Shown here: piece after piece, positions 51,849-61,493 of the stretch
How positions within the stretch are numbered: position 1 is the stretch's first letter
Layout: every line of letters begins with the position of its first letter
NCBI GenBank assembly: GCA_016712885.1
Contig: JADJQF010000003.1
Span: 1-64,000 of the forward strand
Length of the DNA: 64,000 bases
DNA from: Candidatus Flexicrinis proximus
GTDB taxonomy: Bacteria > Chloroflexota > Anaerolineae > Aggregatilineales > Phototrophicaceae
Direction: 5' to 3'
Made by a program: the position numbers and the translations under genes
The notes under the pieces: model-generated
The model's input: the letters and a program-made list of their open reading frames with translations, nothing else
Database searches by the model: none
What the model was told of the DNA's origin: nothing

Positions 51849-53513
51849 TCATCCCGACGAGTAATCGACCGCCGACCGCCGATAGCCGCTCTCGCATAGA
51901 GTGACCAGGTTGCCCTGTCCGTCGCGTACCAGCACCTGCACCTTCCAATCGATGTCGGTGATGCTGGAACTGAGATCAAACGCGGTCTGGACCGTGATTC
52001 CGTTGGACTCACTTCCCACCCGGTACAGTTTCGATACTCCGGCCACCGAACCGCGGTATATACCGACAATTTCAAGCTGGTAGCCTGCCACGTTGCGCGC
52101 GAAGTTCCAGGCAAACAGCTGGCCGTAGGCATCGATGACGTCGCCTGGGCCGATGATGCCGAAGCCGTCACACGACGGCGCGTTGGGATCCGGCTGGGTC
52201 TGATCGGACGGAGTCTCAGTTGGGCGGGGTGTCGTATTGTTATCGCTGCCGGGTTGAGTTGGGCGGGCCGTCGGTCGTGCGACCTGAACGACGCCAAGCG
52301 GCGTGGGCTCTGGCTTCTGGTCCGGGCCGTTGTCGATCGACTCCTGAATTTCCTCGCGCGTTGGCAGTTCAAGCGCGTAATGAGGGAAGGGGACGTCTTC
52401 GAGCGGAGCGAACTGCCCGATTTCCTCCTCGTCCATCAGGCGCGGTTCCCCGAAGGGCGTGAACAGCACCGGTGACCGGTTCTCGTCGAGACAGGTCGCG
52501 CTCTTCGCCCAGTGTCCTAGCGGCACAAACAGGGCGCCGTCGTTCGCCAAGGCGTCGCCTTCCAACACCGACATTTCGGTGAACAGGCAGACGGATCCGT
52601 CACCGAGCTGAACATCATCAAGTAGGGGCTGCATGCGCGCTTCGGCTCTGAGTTCTCCCAGTGTGGTCTCGCCGGACTGGAAGGCAATTGTCGAACCCAG
52701 CCCGACCTCGGCGCCGTTTATCGTAAGCGAAACACGAACCTGTTTAGGTCCCTGTACGACCAGCATATCGGGCGCTTCGGAACACTGAGGAGCGCCGATA
52801 CCGGTGCGGAAGTAGAACGCCTGCATCGGTGACTTCGGAGATTCGGGCGCGACGGGGAGATCGGTGAGCGCGCTGGCAGCGCCAGTCTGAACCGCTATCA
52901 GTGACCGGTTGACCCACTGGTAGGGCGCGGGGCCGCTGATTCGGAACCAGTCGCCAACCTCGTTGCGGGCATCGACGTCAAACAACTGGCCAGGGCCGGC
53001 GTTGGCGACCACGTTAAAGGTCGTACCCGGGCCGCTGCGGACGTTGATGGTCTGCGCGGCCGTGACGACGACGCGCACGGGGTCACCTACGAGAAACGCG
53101 CTTTCGGGAGCGACCGCGTTTTCGACCCGCGCGTCCCCCAACAGCACGAACGTCACTGCTTGACCCGGCAGGCTGTTCGGAACGTTGGCCTGCACATTCA
53201 TCATCGCGACGCCCCACTGGTTGTTCTCAACGTCCAGCGGCGCAGTCTGGATAGACGCGAGCTGTGCCAGTTCCGCGCGGTCAGCGGGCGTGCTGAAGAA
53301 GGTGTCCTCGACGGCCTCGAAGAACGTCGCATCCACACGGTCGTAGCCATAACAGACACTGTTTCGGCCCAGCTCGGTACAGTTAGAATCGACAGCGGCA
53401 AGCGCCTGTGCCACCAGGGGGGCGCAGGTGTTGGGTTGGGCGGCAGTCACGGCAACGCTTGCCCCAAGGAGCAGGTAGCCCAGATTTGCCGCCAGAAGAC
53501 GGAGTTTATGCAT
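51849..53513 (-). CDS. Secreted SH3b-like protein, paralog 5 of 5
   Basis: A 554-residue exported protein on the opposite strand from its relatives. It keeps the diagnostic blocks: CAPLVAQALAAVDSNCTELG with RNSVCYGY, then WGVAMMNVQANVPNSLPGQA and VTFVLLGDARV. The SH3b-like region reads INVRSGPGTTFNVVANAGPG to YQWVNRSL. A block SPMQAFYFRTGIGAPQC and GLGSTIAFQSG follow. After a Thr-Pro linker the C-terminal domain (YQLEIVGIYRGSVAGVSKLY) looks beta-sandwich-like. The most diverged of the five. Confidence 0.72.
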   Translation of the reverse strand: MHKLRLLAANLGYLLLGASVAVTAAQPNTCAPLVAQALAAVDSNCTELGRNSVCYGYDRVDATFFEAVEDTFFSTPADRAELAQLASIQTAPLDVENNQWGVAMMNVQANVPNSLPGQAVTFVLLGDARVENAVAPESAFLVGDPVRVVVTAAQTINVRSGPGTTFNVVANAGPGQLFDVDARNEVGDWFRISGPAPYQWVNRSLIAVQTGAASALTDLPVAPESPKSPMQAFYFRTGIGAPQCSEAPDMLVVQGPKQVRVSLTINGAEVGLGSTIAFQSGETTLGELRAEARMQPLLDDVQLGDGSVCLFTEMSVLEGDALANDGALFVPLGHWAKSATCLDENRSPVLFTPFGEPRLMDEEEIGQFAPLEDVPFPHYALELPTREEIQESIDNGPDQKPEPTPLGVVQVARPTARPTQPGSDNNTTPRPTETPSDQTQPDPNAPSCDGFGIIGPGDVIDAYGQLFAWNFARNVAGYQLEIVGIYRGSVAGVSKLYRVGSESNGITVQTAFDLSSSITDIDWKVQVLVRDGQGNLVTLCESGYRRSAVDYSSG

Positions 53514-53598
53514 TGGATACCTCGATTTTAGGTTGGTTTGCGAGTGCTAGGTCGAGTGTATCACAAGTCGCTTTTTCCGGTGTGTAGACAACAAAAAA

Positions 53599-53621
53599 CC
53601 CCGGTAGATGTTCTACCGGGG
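53599..53621 (-). terminator. Terminator of tRNA-Phe
   Basis: Arms CCCCGGTAGA (53599-53608) and TCTACCGGGG (53612-53621) form a perfect 10-bp stem. On the minus strand it is followed by TTTTTT, two nucleotides after the tRNA 3' end. Confidence 0.9.
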
Positions 53622-53623
53622 CT

Positions 53624-53696
53624 TGCCACCAGCGGGACTTGAACCCGCGACCCATGCATTTTCAGTGCATTGCTCTACCAACTGAGCTACAGTGGC
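53624..53696 (-). tRNA. tRNA-Phe (GAA)
   Basis: A cloverleaf with acceptor GCCACTG/TGGTGGC, D-arm GCTC/GAGC, anticodon stem ATGCA/TGCAT and loop CTGAAAA giving anticodon GAA, and T-arm GCGGG-TTCAAGT-CCCGC. CCA is not encoded. It stands alone with its own terminator. Confidence 0.96.
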
Positions 53697-53849
53697 GTTA
53701 AGGTCAGTGTACAGGATGCGGCGAGCGCTTGTCAAGGGAATGTATAGGCTTATTCGTATGGTAATCGTAGGCAGTTGCCGGGCGTCCTCCGCGTGTTGTT
53801 ATGCTAAACTGGCATCAGAGTTGTGTTGAGAAGTATTGAGGATTACGTA

Positions 53850-56800
53850 ATGAAATCGAGTAATCTGTCGCGCTTTTTTGCCGTAACTGCTGTTTTGATG
53901 GCGGTTCTGATCAGCATCGCACCGGCGTCCGCGCAGTCGGCCCGCAGCGGTGACGATGAGACGATCCGGCTCGAAGCGACCGGAAGCGCAACAGATCATG
54001 CCTACCTGCGTGATGTGGCCGAAAAGACTGGCAGCGTCCGCGTGATCGTCGGGCTAGAGGTCAATCAGCCCGGACGTATGGCCTTCGAGACGATGAGCGA
54101 CGCTTCTCAGCGGGCAGTCATCGCCCAGACGCAGGACGCGCTGCTGTCTGAACTCGGGTTCTCGCGCAGCGCAGACGGTGTTCAGCGCTATGCCGGGCTC
54201 CCGATGATGGCGATTAGCGTCAATGCCGGTCAGTTCGACCTTCTGACGAAATCCACACTGGTGACGGTGATTCAGGAAAACCGCTGGCGCGTGCTGAGCC
54301 TCGACATCGCCAGCGCGAACGTCGGCATGACGGGCGCGAGCGGCGCCTGGGCGAGTGGCGCGGATGGCACCGGACAGCATATCGTTATCCTCGACTCAGG
54401 TGTCGAGAAGGCCCATCCGTTTCTGGTAAACAAAGTCGTCGCCGAAGCGTGCTTCAGCTCCAACGCGTCAGGCAGCGGCTTTACGGTGACCTCGCTCTGC
54501 CCAGGCGGCGCGACCTCGTCGATGGCCATCGGCAGCGCCGAGCCGTGTTCCGTCCTGGGCGGCGAATGCAGCCACGGCACGCATATCGCCGGGATTGCCG
54601 CGGGCAAGGGCGTTGGCTTCAGCGGCATCGCCAAGGAAGCCCATCTGATTTCCATACAGGTCTTCAGCAAAATCCAGGACGATGCCGACCCCGGAACACC
54701 GCCGGTCTGCGTGCGCGTGGGCTACCCGTTTTCAGAATGCATCCTGGCAGCCGACGCCGATATCCTTGCCGCGATGGACTACGCCTGGACGCTCCGGGAC
54801 ACCTACGCGATTGCCGCAGTGAATATGAGCCTCGGCAACGAACTTTATACGTCCCAGGCAGCATGCGATGCCGCGCTTCCGCTGTATCGCACGGCGGTCG
54901 ACAAGCTGGTCAACGCCGGGATCGCGGTTGTCTCGTCGTCCGGCAATCAGGGCCGGACCGACTCGATGAATGCGCCCGCCTGTATCACGGGGGTGACGTC
55001 GGTTGGCGCCACCTGTGACGGCCCGTATAACGTCGATGCCGACCCCGAATTTGACTGTAACGTGAATACAATCGCGCCGTTCACGAATTCGACGGCGTTC
55101 CTGAGCTTTATGGCGCCGGGTGTGAGCATCGACTCGGCCGATGATGTCACGAACTCATTTACGGCCAAATCCGGTACCTCGCAGGCGACGCCATTTGTTT
55201 CCGGCGCCATCGCGGCCATTAAGAGCTACCGGCCGGGTTCAACCCAGGCCCAGATCCGTCAGGCGCTGTACGACTCCGGAGTGACCGTGTCGGACATTGG
55301 CGGCATCTTCAAGAAGATTCAGGTCGATGCCGCGCTCGATATTCTGATCTTCCCGGACGAGCCGATTCTGCTCGATCCGCAGCCCAACGAAGCCTTTGCC
55401 GCGTCGCCAATCAGCTTCTTCTGGAAGGCCGGTGATTTCACCAGCAAATATACGCTCAAGCTGATTTCGGGGGCTGGGATCGTGCTGACCAACGTAAACG
55501 TCCCGGATGGCGACTGCGGCCCGCATGTTGACTATCCCTCCGAAGGCGATGTGTGTACCGTCGACATCACTTGGCCGTTCAAAGACAACAAGACGTATCA
55601 GTGGAAAGTTGTCGCGAAATACAATCCCAACGACTCCAGCACTGAGAGTGAAACGCGCTCGTTCCAGTTCGATACGCCGGGGCAAGCACTCCTGATCTCT
55701 CCGGCAAACAAGATCACCATCAACCAACCGGAAGAACTGTTCCAGTTCCAGTGGTCTGAAGTCGATTTGGCGACCAGCTATCGTGTCACGCTGTATGACA
55801 CCGCCAATGGATCGGTAAAAATCAACACGCCCGAACTCGCCGAGGGCGCAGTCTGTGCGTCGCAGGTGTGTACCTATACCACGACGCCCGCCGATCTCTC
55901 AGAGCTGGCCGACGATCGCAAGTACCGGTGGTACGTGACATCGATCAGTGTCGACGGCACATCTCAGAGCCTTGAGCGGCGGATCACCGCCAAATTCCCG
56001 GCGGCGCCGCTCCTCCTGTCGCCAGTGGCAGACTTCCGCTTCACCTCGCTGAATGACATCGAACTCACCTGGACCGAAGTCGCAACAGCTACCAGCTACC
56101 GCCTGAAAATCACGGATACCAGCAATAACACGCTGGTGCTGAACGAACTGTTCAACGTCGGGCCGCGTACGATCACGTGCACCGGCGGGGTCTGCACGTT
56201 CGTGCCGTCCGCGCCACAACTTCCGGCCTTCAAGAACAAGCGAACCTACAGCTGGACAGTTACGGCGGCCAACGCGTTGGGCGACAACACCAGCGCCGCA
56301 CTGACCTTCAGGACGAAATTCCCGGCGCCGCCGGTCCTGATCGCTCCGATCAGTGGTCTGACTTTTGACAATCCGGCGATCACCTTCCAGTTCACTGAAA
56401 TCGACGATGCGGACAGCTACGAGCTGCATATCCACCTGAAGACCACGGGCGTGATGGTTATTCAGCGTAATTTGACGCCGGGAGGTAACCTGACCTGTAA
56501 CGGGACCGACTGCAGCCACACGCTGAATGTCACGGACCAGGGCAGCCTCAAGAACGGCAAAATCTACACCTGGTTCGTCAAATCCGTAAGCACGGCAGGC
56601 AAGAGCAGCAGCGCCCAGCGAGAATTCACCTTCCAGTCGCCGCTGCCGCCAGCGCTGATCGCTCCGGTTGCCGGGGCAAAGCTGCACAGCCCGACCGATG
56701 CCGTATTCTCGTGGTCGGATGTCGGCGCCGGCGCGGATTACGTGCTGCGCATTAAAGACAAGAAGAGCGGCGCAGTGATCATCAAGGTCGACTTTGACGG

Positions 56801-57287
56801 CGCATCCTGCGCGGCCAGTGTCTGCACCTACGCGCTGACTGCCAACCAGCAGGACAAGCTCAAGGACGGCCGCGACTACCGCTGGTGGGTATCGGCCAGT
56901 AACACGGTCGGCACTTCTAAGAGCGAAAAGCGCACCTTCAAGGCGGTCTTCCCGCGGACGCCGACCCCACTGGCCCCGATAAACAACGTGACTTTCACCG
57001 ATGTCAATCAGTTAGCGGTCATGGAGTGGGTAAGCGCAGGCACGAGTGCACCGGTAACCTATAAACTCAGGGTCAAGCGCACCGACACCGGCGCGGTCAT
57101 TTATAGTGAGACGGTCTCGCATGGCGCCGGGGCAACCTGCGGGGCGGACACCTGCCTGTACAATGTGCAGCAGGCGCTGCGGGATGCGCTGGGGAACAAC
57201 AGAACCTATAAGTGGTGGATCGTCGCCGAGTCCGCCGATGGGGTTAAAGCCGGGGCAAAGTTCAAGTTCAAGACGAACTTCAGCTAG
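53850..57287 (+). CDS. Secreted subtilisin-like serine protease with repeated Cys-pair modules
   Basis: An exported S8 peptidase of 1145 residues. A signal peptide (to PASAQS) and an inhibitor_I9-like propeptide (RVIVGLEVNQPGRMAFE) precede the catalytic domain. This has Asp near residue 181 (IVILDSGVE), His near 241 (CSHGTHIAGIAAG) and Ser near 444 (SGTSQATPFVSGAIAA). The C-terminal half has about six fibronectin-like modules, each with W-x-V/Y-x-L core residues and a close Cys pair (AVCASQVCTY, ITCTGGVCTF, LTCNGTDCSH). They probably bind polysaccharide or protein. ATG chosen at 53850. Confidence 0.88.
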   Translation: MKSSNLSRFFAVTAVLMAVLISIAPASAQSARSGDDETIRLEATGSATDHAYLRDVAEKTGSVRVIVGLEVNQPGRMAFETMSDASQRAVIAQTQDALLSELGFSRSADGVQRYAGLPMMAISVNAGQFDLLTKSTLVTVIQENRWRVLSLDIASANVGMTGASGAWASGADGTGQHIVILDSGVEKAHPFLVNKVVAEACFSSNASGSGFTVTSLCPGGATSSMAIGSAEPCSVLGGECSHGTHIAGIAAGKGVGFSGIAKEAHLISIQVFSKIQDDADPGTPPVCVRVGYPFSECILAADADILAAMDYAWTLRDTYAIAAVNMSLGNELYTSQAACDAALPLYRTAVDKLVNAGIAVVSSSGNQGRTDSMNAPACITGVTSVGATCDGPYNVDADPEFDCNVNTIAPFTNSTAFLSFMAPGVSIDSADDVTNSFTAKSGTSQATPFVSGAIAAIKSYRPGSTQAQIRQALYDSGVTVSDIGGIFKKIQVDAALDILIFPDEPILLDPQPNEAFAASPISFFWKAGDFTSKYTLKLISGAGIVLTNVNVPDGDCGPHVDYPSEGDVCTVDITWPFKDNKTYQWKVVAKYNPNDSSTESETRSFQFDTPGQALLISPANKITINQPEELFQFQWSEVDLATSYRVTLYDTANGSVKINTPELAEGAVCASQVCTYTTTPADLSELADDRKYRWYVTSISVDGTSQSLERRITAKFPAAPLLLSPVADFRFTSLNDIELTWTEVATATSYRLKITDTSNNTLVLNELFNVGPRTITCTGGVCTFVPSAPQLPAFKNKRTYSWTVTAANALGDNTSAALTFRTKFPAPPVLIAPISGLTFDNPAITFQFTEIDDADSYELHIHLKTTGVMVIQRNLTPGGNLTCNGTDCSHTLNVTDQGSLKNGKIYTWFVKSVSTAGKSSSAQREFTFQSPLPPALIAPVAGAKLHSPTDAVFSWSDVGAGADYVLRIKDKKSGAVIIKVDFDGASCAASVCTYALTANQQDKLKDGRDYRWWVSASNTVGTSKSEKRTFKAVFPRTPTPLAPINNVTFTDVNQLAVMEWVSAGTSAPVTYKLRVKRTDTGAVIYSETVSHGAGATCGADTCLYNVQQALRDALGNNRTYKWWIVAESADGVKAGAKFKFKTNFS

Positions 57288-57316
57288 CGCAGTGCGAAAT
57301 GCAGGGTGTCAGACTC

Positions 57317-57346
57317 AAACGGACAGGAGTTTCTCCTGTCCGTTTT
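57317..57346 (+). terminator. Terminator of the protease gene
   Basis: Arms AAACGGACAGGAG (57317-57329) and CTCCTGTCCGTTT (57333-57345) form a perfect 13-bp stem with loop TTT, followed by TTGATA. It lies 30 bp after the stop. Confidence 0.85.
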
Positions 57347-57347
57347 G

Positions 57348-57432
57348 ATATATCCCAAATTCCGAACACATTATCCCTATCCCACACTATCCCAAATCAA
57401 CGATGTGGTTGGGAAATCGACTTGGGATATAT
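57348..57432. repeat. Inverted and tandem TATCCC repeats in the gatA upstream region
   Basis: ATATATCCCAA (57348-57358) is repeated inverted as TTGGGATATAT (57422-57432). Between them TATCCC recurs (near 57373, 57379 and 57389) along with GGGAAATC. The 360-bp spacer upstream of gatA otherwise shows no gene. It may be an operator, but no protein can be named. Confidence 0.5.
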
Positions 57433-57647
57433 TGACGCTATGGGCGCGGCTGCCGAGGCTTGCGGCGGCCGATTTCCCAAGCCGGTTACGACTTTTCCCA
57501 AACTGATTCGGACGTTTTGCGCCGATTCTAATGAGCTGCCTGGTTTGTACCTGTTGACGGCAATGTCCCGCCACGCTCATGATTCATTCGCCAAAACCTT
57601 GTGCTATACTTCTCTCGCCGTCTATTCCCACGCGACGAAGGACTCCC

Positions 57648-59111
57648 ATGATCGACGTGACCGCCCTGACCATCGGTGAAATCCTGGCCGGACTGGAAGC
57701 AGGGCAGTTTTCCAGCGTAGAACTCACAAAGGCCTATCTCGAACGGATCGCGCAGGTTGATCCGACCTTGAAAGCCTATATCACCGTTACGCCCGAACGC
57801 GCGCTTGCCGATGCTCAACACGCCGATACACGGCGTGCGGCCGGAGAGACGGCTCCGCTTCTGGGCGTTCCACTGGCCATCAAAGATGTGATCTCGACCA
57901 AAGGCGTTGAGACGACCTGCGCCTCGAAAATCCTCAAGGGCTACGTACCAGTGTACGACGCCACAGTGATTAGACGCCTGACCGATGCCGGTATGGTGAT
58001 GCTCGGCAAGCTCAACATGGATGAGTTTGCGATGGGATCATCGACCGAGAACTCGGGTTTCTTCGTTACGCGCAACCCGTGGGACTTGGAACGGGTGCCA
58101 GGTGGCAGCAGCGGAGGCAGCGCTGCTGCAGTTGCGGCCAGCCTCGCTGCGGGGACGCTGGGAACCGATACGGGGGGGAGCATCCGTCAGCCAGGCTCAT
58201 TGTGCGGCATCGCCGCGCTCAAGCCGAGCTACGGGCGCGTCAGCCGCTACGGCCTGGTCGCGTTCGGATCCTCGCTGGATCAGGCTGGACCGATGGCCAA
58301 GTCGGTCGAAGACGCGGCGCGGCTCTTGCAGGTGATTGCCGGGCATGACCCGCTCGATGGAACCAGCCAACCGGCGGCGGTCCCCGACTATCTTGCCGCG
58401 CTGGCCGGGGCGGGTGAATCACTCGCCGGGCTGCGTGTTGGCGTGCCGAAAGAGTATTTCGTCTCCGGGATGCAGCCCGATGTGGAAAACGCGGTGCGTG
58501 CGGCCGTCTCACATCTCGAGTCGCTGGGTGCTTCGATCGTCGAGATCAGCCTGCCGCACAGCGAGTACAGCCTGCCGGTCTACTATCTGCTCGCCACCAG
58601 CGAGGCCAGCACGAACCTTGCCCGCTTTGATGGTGTCCGTTTCGGCCAGCGCGTCGATAAAGGCGACATGTGGGAGAATTACCGCTCAACGCGGGCGCTG
58701 TTCGGCGCGGAAGTCAAGCGGCGGATCGTGTTGGGCACCTATGCCTTGAGCGCCGGATACTATGACGCGTTCTATGGGAAAGCCACCCAGGTCCGAACGC
58801 TGATTAAGCACGACTTTGATGAGGCGTTCAAGAAGGTCGATGTGATTGCGGCAGCAACCTCGCCAACGACTGCCTTCAAGCTGGGTGAAAACACCGAGGA
58901 CCCGCTGGCAATGTATCTGGCCGACGTCCTGACGATCTCGGCCAACCTCGCCGGGGTCTGCGGCCTGAACGTATTATGCGGATTTGACGGGCAGAACCTG
59001 CCAATCGGATTGCAGCTTCTGGGGCCGCAGCTTGGCGAATCGACTGCTTTGCGGGTCGGCCATGTCTATGAACGCACGACAACCTGGCGTGAACGTAAGC
59101 CTTCGCTGTAG
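57648..59111 (+). CDS. gatA: Glutamyl-tRNA(Gln)/Asp-tRNA(Asn) amidotransferase subunit A
   Basis: The amidase subunit of GatCAB, 487 residues, which releases ammonia from glutamine to amidate mischarged Glu-tRNA(Gln). The amidase-signature Lys-Ser-Ser triad is visible: PLAIKDVISTKG (Lys near 80), PGGSSGGSAAAVAA and TDTGGSIRQP (Ser near 175). Family segments EFAMGSSTENSGF and NPWDLERVPGGSS agree. ATG at 57648 is preferred over upstream in-frame starts. gatB and gatC are not in the window. Confidence 0.94.
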   Translation: MIDVTALTIGEILAGLEAGQFSSVELTKAYLERIAQVDPTLKAYITVTPERALADAQHADTRRAAGETAPLLGVPLAIKDVISTKGVETTCASKILKGYVPVYDATVIRRLTDAGMVMLGKLNMDEFAMGSSTENSGFFVTRNPWDLERVPGGSSGGSAAAVAASLAAGTLGTDTGGSIRQPGSLCGIAALKPSYGRVSRYGLVAFGSSLDQAGPMAKSVEDAARLLQVIAGHDPLDGTSQPAAVPDYLAALAGAGESLAGLRVGVPKEYFVSGMQPDVENAVRAAVSHLESLGASIVEISLPHSEYSLPVYYLLATSEASTNLARFDGVRFGQRVDKGDMWENYRSTRALFGAEVKRRIVLGTYALSAGYYDAFYGKATQVRTLIKHDFDEAFKKVDVIAAATSPTTAFKLGENTEDPLAMYLADVLTISANLAGVCGLNVLCGFDGQNLPIGLQLLGPQLGESTALRVGHVYERTTTWRERKPSL

Positions 59112-59228
59112 TCTCAGCATATAATGTACGGTATCAGTCATAAGGTAGTAACTACGCAGCCTCACACACGTCGTGATTTCGGGTTGCGGGGCACAATGCT
59201 GGCGGCCAGGGAGTGAGGGGTTACATCA

Positions 59229-60905
59229 ATGCAGGTTGATACCGCGCTCGAATACGATACGTTTCCGCTGGGGCATCCCGTCCGGCTGTACCTGATGGTG
59301 CTGGTTAAGGCATCGTCGGCACAGAACGAGGCCAAGCGTCGTTCACTGAACCTGAGTCTGGTGATCGACCGGAGCGGATCGATGGCCGGGGCCAAGATCG
59401 ACTTCACGCGTCGTGCCGCGAACATGCTCGTACAAAACCTCGGCGTGAACGATATGCTCTCGGTGGTTCTGTATAACGACACGGTCGACACGCTGCTGAT
59501 GCCGGAAAAGGTGCAGCGTAAGGACATCATCAACCAGCAGATCCAGCGCATCACGCCCAGCGGCGCGACCAACCTGAGCGGAGGGTGGCTGCAAGGCTGC
59601 AACCTGGTGGCGATGCATCTCGACCCCGCGCAGACGAATCGCGTCATCCTGATTTCTGACGGGCTTGCCAACCGTGGGGTCACCGAGACGGAAAAGCTCC
59701 TTTCTTTCGCTAAGCAGAAGTTCGGCGAAGGCGTCAGCACGACAACCATGGGCCTTGGCGACGACTTCAACGAAGAGCTGCTTATGCAGCTCGCCAACTC
59801 CGGCGGCGGTGCTTATTACTATATCGACAGTCCGGAAGTGATGCCGACCATCCTCAACGAAGAGCTGATCGGTCTGCTCAAGCTGGTCGGCCAGAACCTG
59901 ACGATCAGCATCGCTGGCCCACTGGCGACCGGTGTGCGCCAGATGAACGGCTATCCTGAGGAGCCAAGTATCACCGGCAAGACTTTCCGTCTGGGCGACC
60001 TGTTTGGCGACGAGATCAAAGCATTGGTGCTGGAACTGCACCTGCCAGCATTCACCAGCCCAGGGACGCACCAGCTTGCGGCGCTGACCATTGATTACGA
60101 TCAGCTCACCGACAGCGGCGCGACACACGAGACGATTCAACGGCTGATCAACATCTCCGTAAGCGACGCGGCCGACAAACCGCTCCGCGCGGCAAACGCC
60201 AGAGTAGTCGAACAGGTGATGCTGCTCAAGGCGGCGCAGGCGCGGCGCAAGGCGGTCGAACTGGCCGACAATGGTAAGTTCAGCGAAGCGTCGCAGGTGC
60301 TGGAAGCCGTCATCGTCGAGATCGACGGCTCGACCGTGGGCGAAGTTCCGATGTTGAAAGATGAAAAAGAGTCGTTAGCGAAACAGGCCAGCGATCTCAG
60401 TCACACGGCCGCCAATCCGTCCGCGACCGGTCCGAGCGCGGCGGCGTCTCCGGATTATCTCAAAATGCGCAAGAAGATGGCCTCGCAGGCGTTCTATACG
60501 ATGACCAGCCGCCACAACGAAACGGTGATTCTGCGCCAGCGCATGGAAGCACCGACCGAATCCCCAAAACCCGACTTTAAGCCCCTGGATACGTCGACGC
60601 AGCCACCCGCCAGCGGCTCTCCAAAGTTCGCACAGTACGGCGAACATAACTATCCGATTGAGGGCGAAGAAATGCACTTTGGCCGCGCGGTCGAAAACGA
60701 CGTGATCATCAACGAACGCGGCGTCTCCCGGTATCACTGCGTCCTGCGAAAAGAGGCCGACGTCTACTGGCTGGAAGATACCGGCAGTACCAATGGAACA
60801 GTCGTGAACGGCGTCACGATTAAAGGGCGGCATTCGATCAGGACCGGCGATGTGGTCCATATCGGCGAGGCAAAAATCAGATTTCACAACGGTGAAACGG
60901 AGTAA
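59229..60905 (+). CDS. vWA and FHA domain protein
   Basis: A 558-residue protein with an N-terminal von Willebrand A domain (MIDAS LVIDRSGSMAGAK, Thr in GATNLSGG, Asp in ILISDGLAN). A beta/helical middle part follows, with KSLAKQ-type helices around 350-400. The C-terminal FHA domain reads HFGRAVENDVIINERGVSRY, CVLRKEADVYWLED, TGSTNGTVVNG. FHA domains bind phosphothreonine, so it is likely a scaffold in Ser/Thr-kinase signalling; the large kinase at the window's left end is a possible but untested partner. It lies 3 bp before the phosphoribosyltransferase gene. Confidence 0.88.
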   Translation: MQVDTALEYDTFPLGHPVRLYLMVLVKASSAQNEAKRRSLNLSLVIDRSGSMAGAKIDFTRRAANMLVQNLGVNDMLSVVLYNDTVDTLLMPEKVQRKDIINQQIQRITPSGATNLSGGWLQGCNLVAMHLDPAQTNRVILISDGLANRGVTETEKLLSFAKQKFGEGVSTTTMGLGDDFNEELLMQLANSGGGAYYYIDSPEVMPTILNEELIGLLKLVGQNLTISIAGPLATGVRQMNGYPEEPSITGKTFRLGDLFGDEIKALVLELHLPAFTSPGTHQLAALTIDYDQLTDSGATHETIQRLINISVSDAADKPLRAANARVVEQVMLLKAAQARRKAVELADNGKFSEASQVLEAVIVEIDGSTVGEVPMLKDEKESLAKQASDLSHTAANPSATGPSAAASPDYLKMRKKMASQAFYTMTSRHNETVILRQRMEAPTESPKPDFKPLDTSTQPPASGSPKFAQYGEHNYPIEGEEMHFGRAVENDVIINERGVSRYHCVLRKEADVYWLEDTGSTNGTVVNGVTIKGRHSIRTGDVVHIGEAKIRFHNGETE

Positions 60906-60908
60906 GTC

Positions 60909-61451
60909 ATGGCAGACAGCACCTTTGCAGTAAATGTTGCGGGTATACGGCGAGACTTGCGTCTGTTTGAGATAAAGCCCGGCGTCAGAATTGCCATCCT
61001 AAACATTCTGGGGGACACCGAACTGGTGCAGGCAGCGGCCAAAGCGCTGTCGGCCAAGATCACGGGCGTTGATGCTCTGGTGACGGCCGAGGCGAAGTCC
61101 ATTCCGCTTGCCCATGCCATGAGTGTCGAGAGCGGACTGCCGTATATCGTCCTCCGTAAGTCGTACAAGCCCTACATGGGCGATGCGTTGCAAAGTGAAA
61201 CGCTGAGCATTACCACTGGCAAGTCGCAGACGCTGTATCTGGACGAGAAAGACCGCACCCAGATTCAAGGGAAGCGCGTGGCCCTGATTGACGATGTGAT
61301 TTCGACAGGCTCCACGTTGCAGGCAATGCGGCTTATCATGCAGAAGGCCGGCGCGAACGTTGTCGCTGAGGCAGCGATCTTCACCGAGGGCGACCGTGCC
61401 CAGTGGACGGGCGTGATTGCGCTCGGTCATCTTCCGGTCTGGGTGGATTAG
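60909..61451 (+). CDS. Phosphoribosyltransferase, adenine phosphoribosyltransferase-like
   Basis: A 180-residue type I PRTase. The PRPP motif is VALIDDVISTGSTLQA, and the region DALVTAEAKSIPLAHAMSVE with YIVLRKSYKPYMGDAL resembles the adenine/xanthine PRTase family. It probably salvages a purine base, using PRPP in the cytoplasm. Being coupled to a vWA-FHA gene is unusual; a regulatory PRTase is possible. Confidence 0.78.
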   Translation: MADSTFAVNVAGIRRDLRLFEIKPGVRIAILNILGDTELVQAAAKALSAKITGVDALVTAEAKSIPLAHAMSVESGLPYIVLRKSYKPYMGDALQSETLSITTGKSQTLYLDEKDRTQIQGKRVALIDDVISTGSTLQAMRLIMQKAGANVVAEAAIFTEGDRAQWTGVIALGHLPVWVD

Positions 61452-61493
61452 TTTCGGCCAGTCGACAATCGCTCCACCGTTTCGCTGTCGCGC

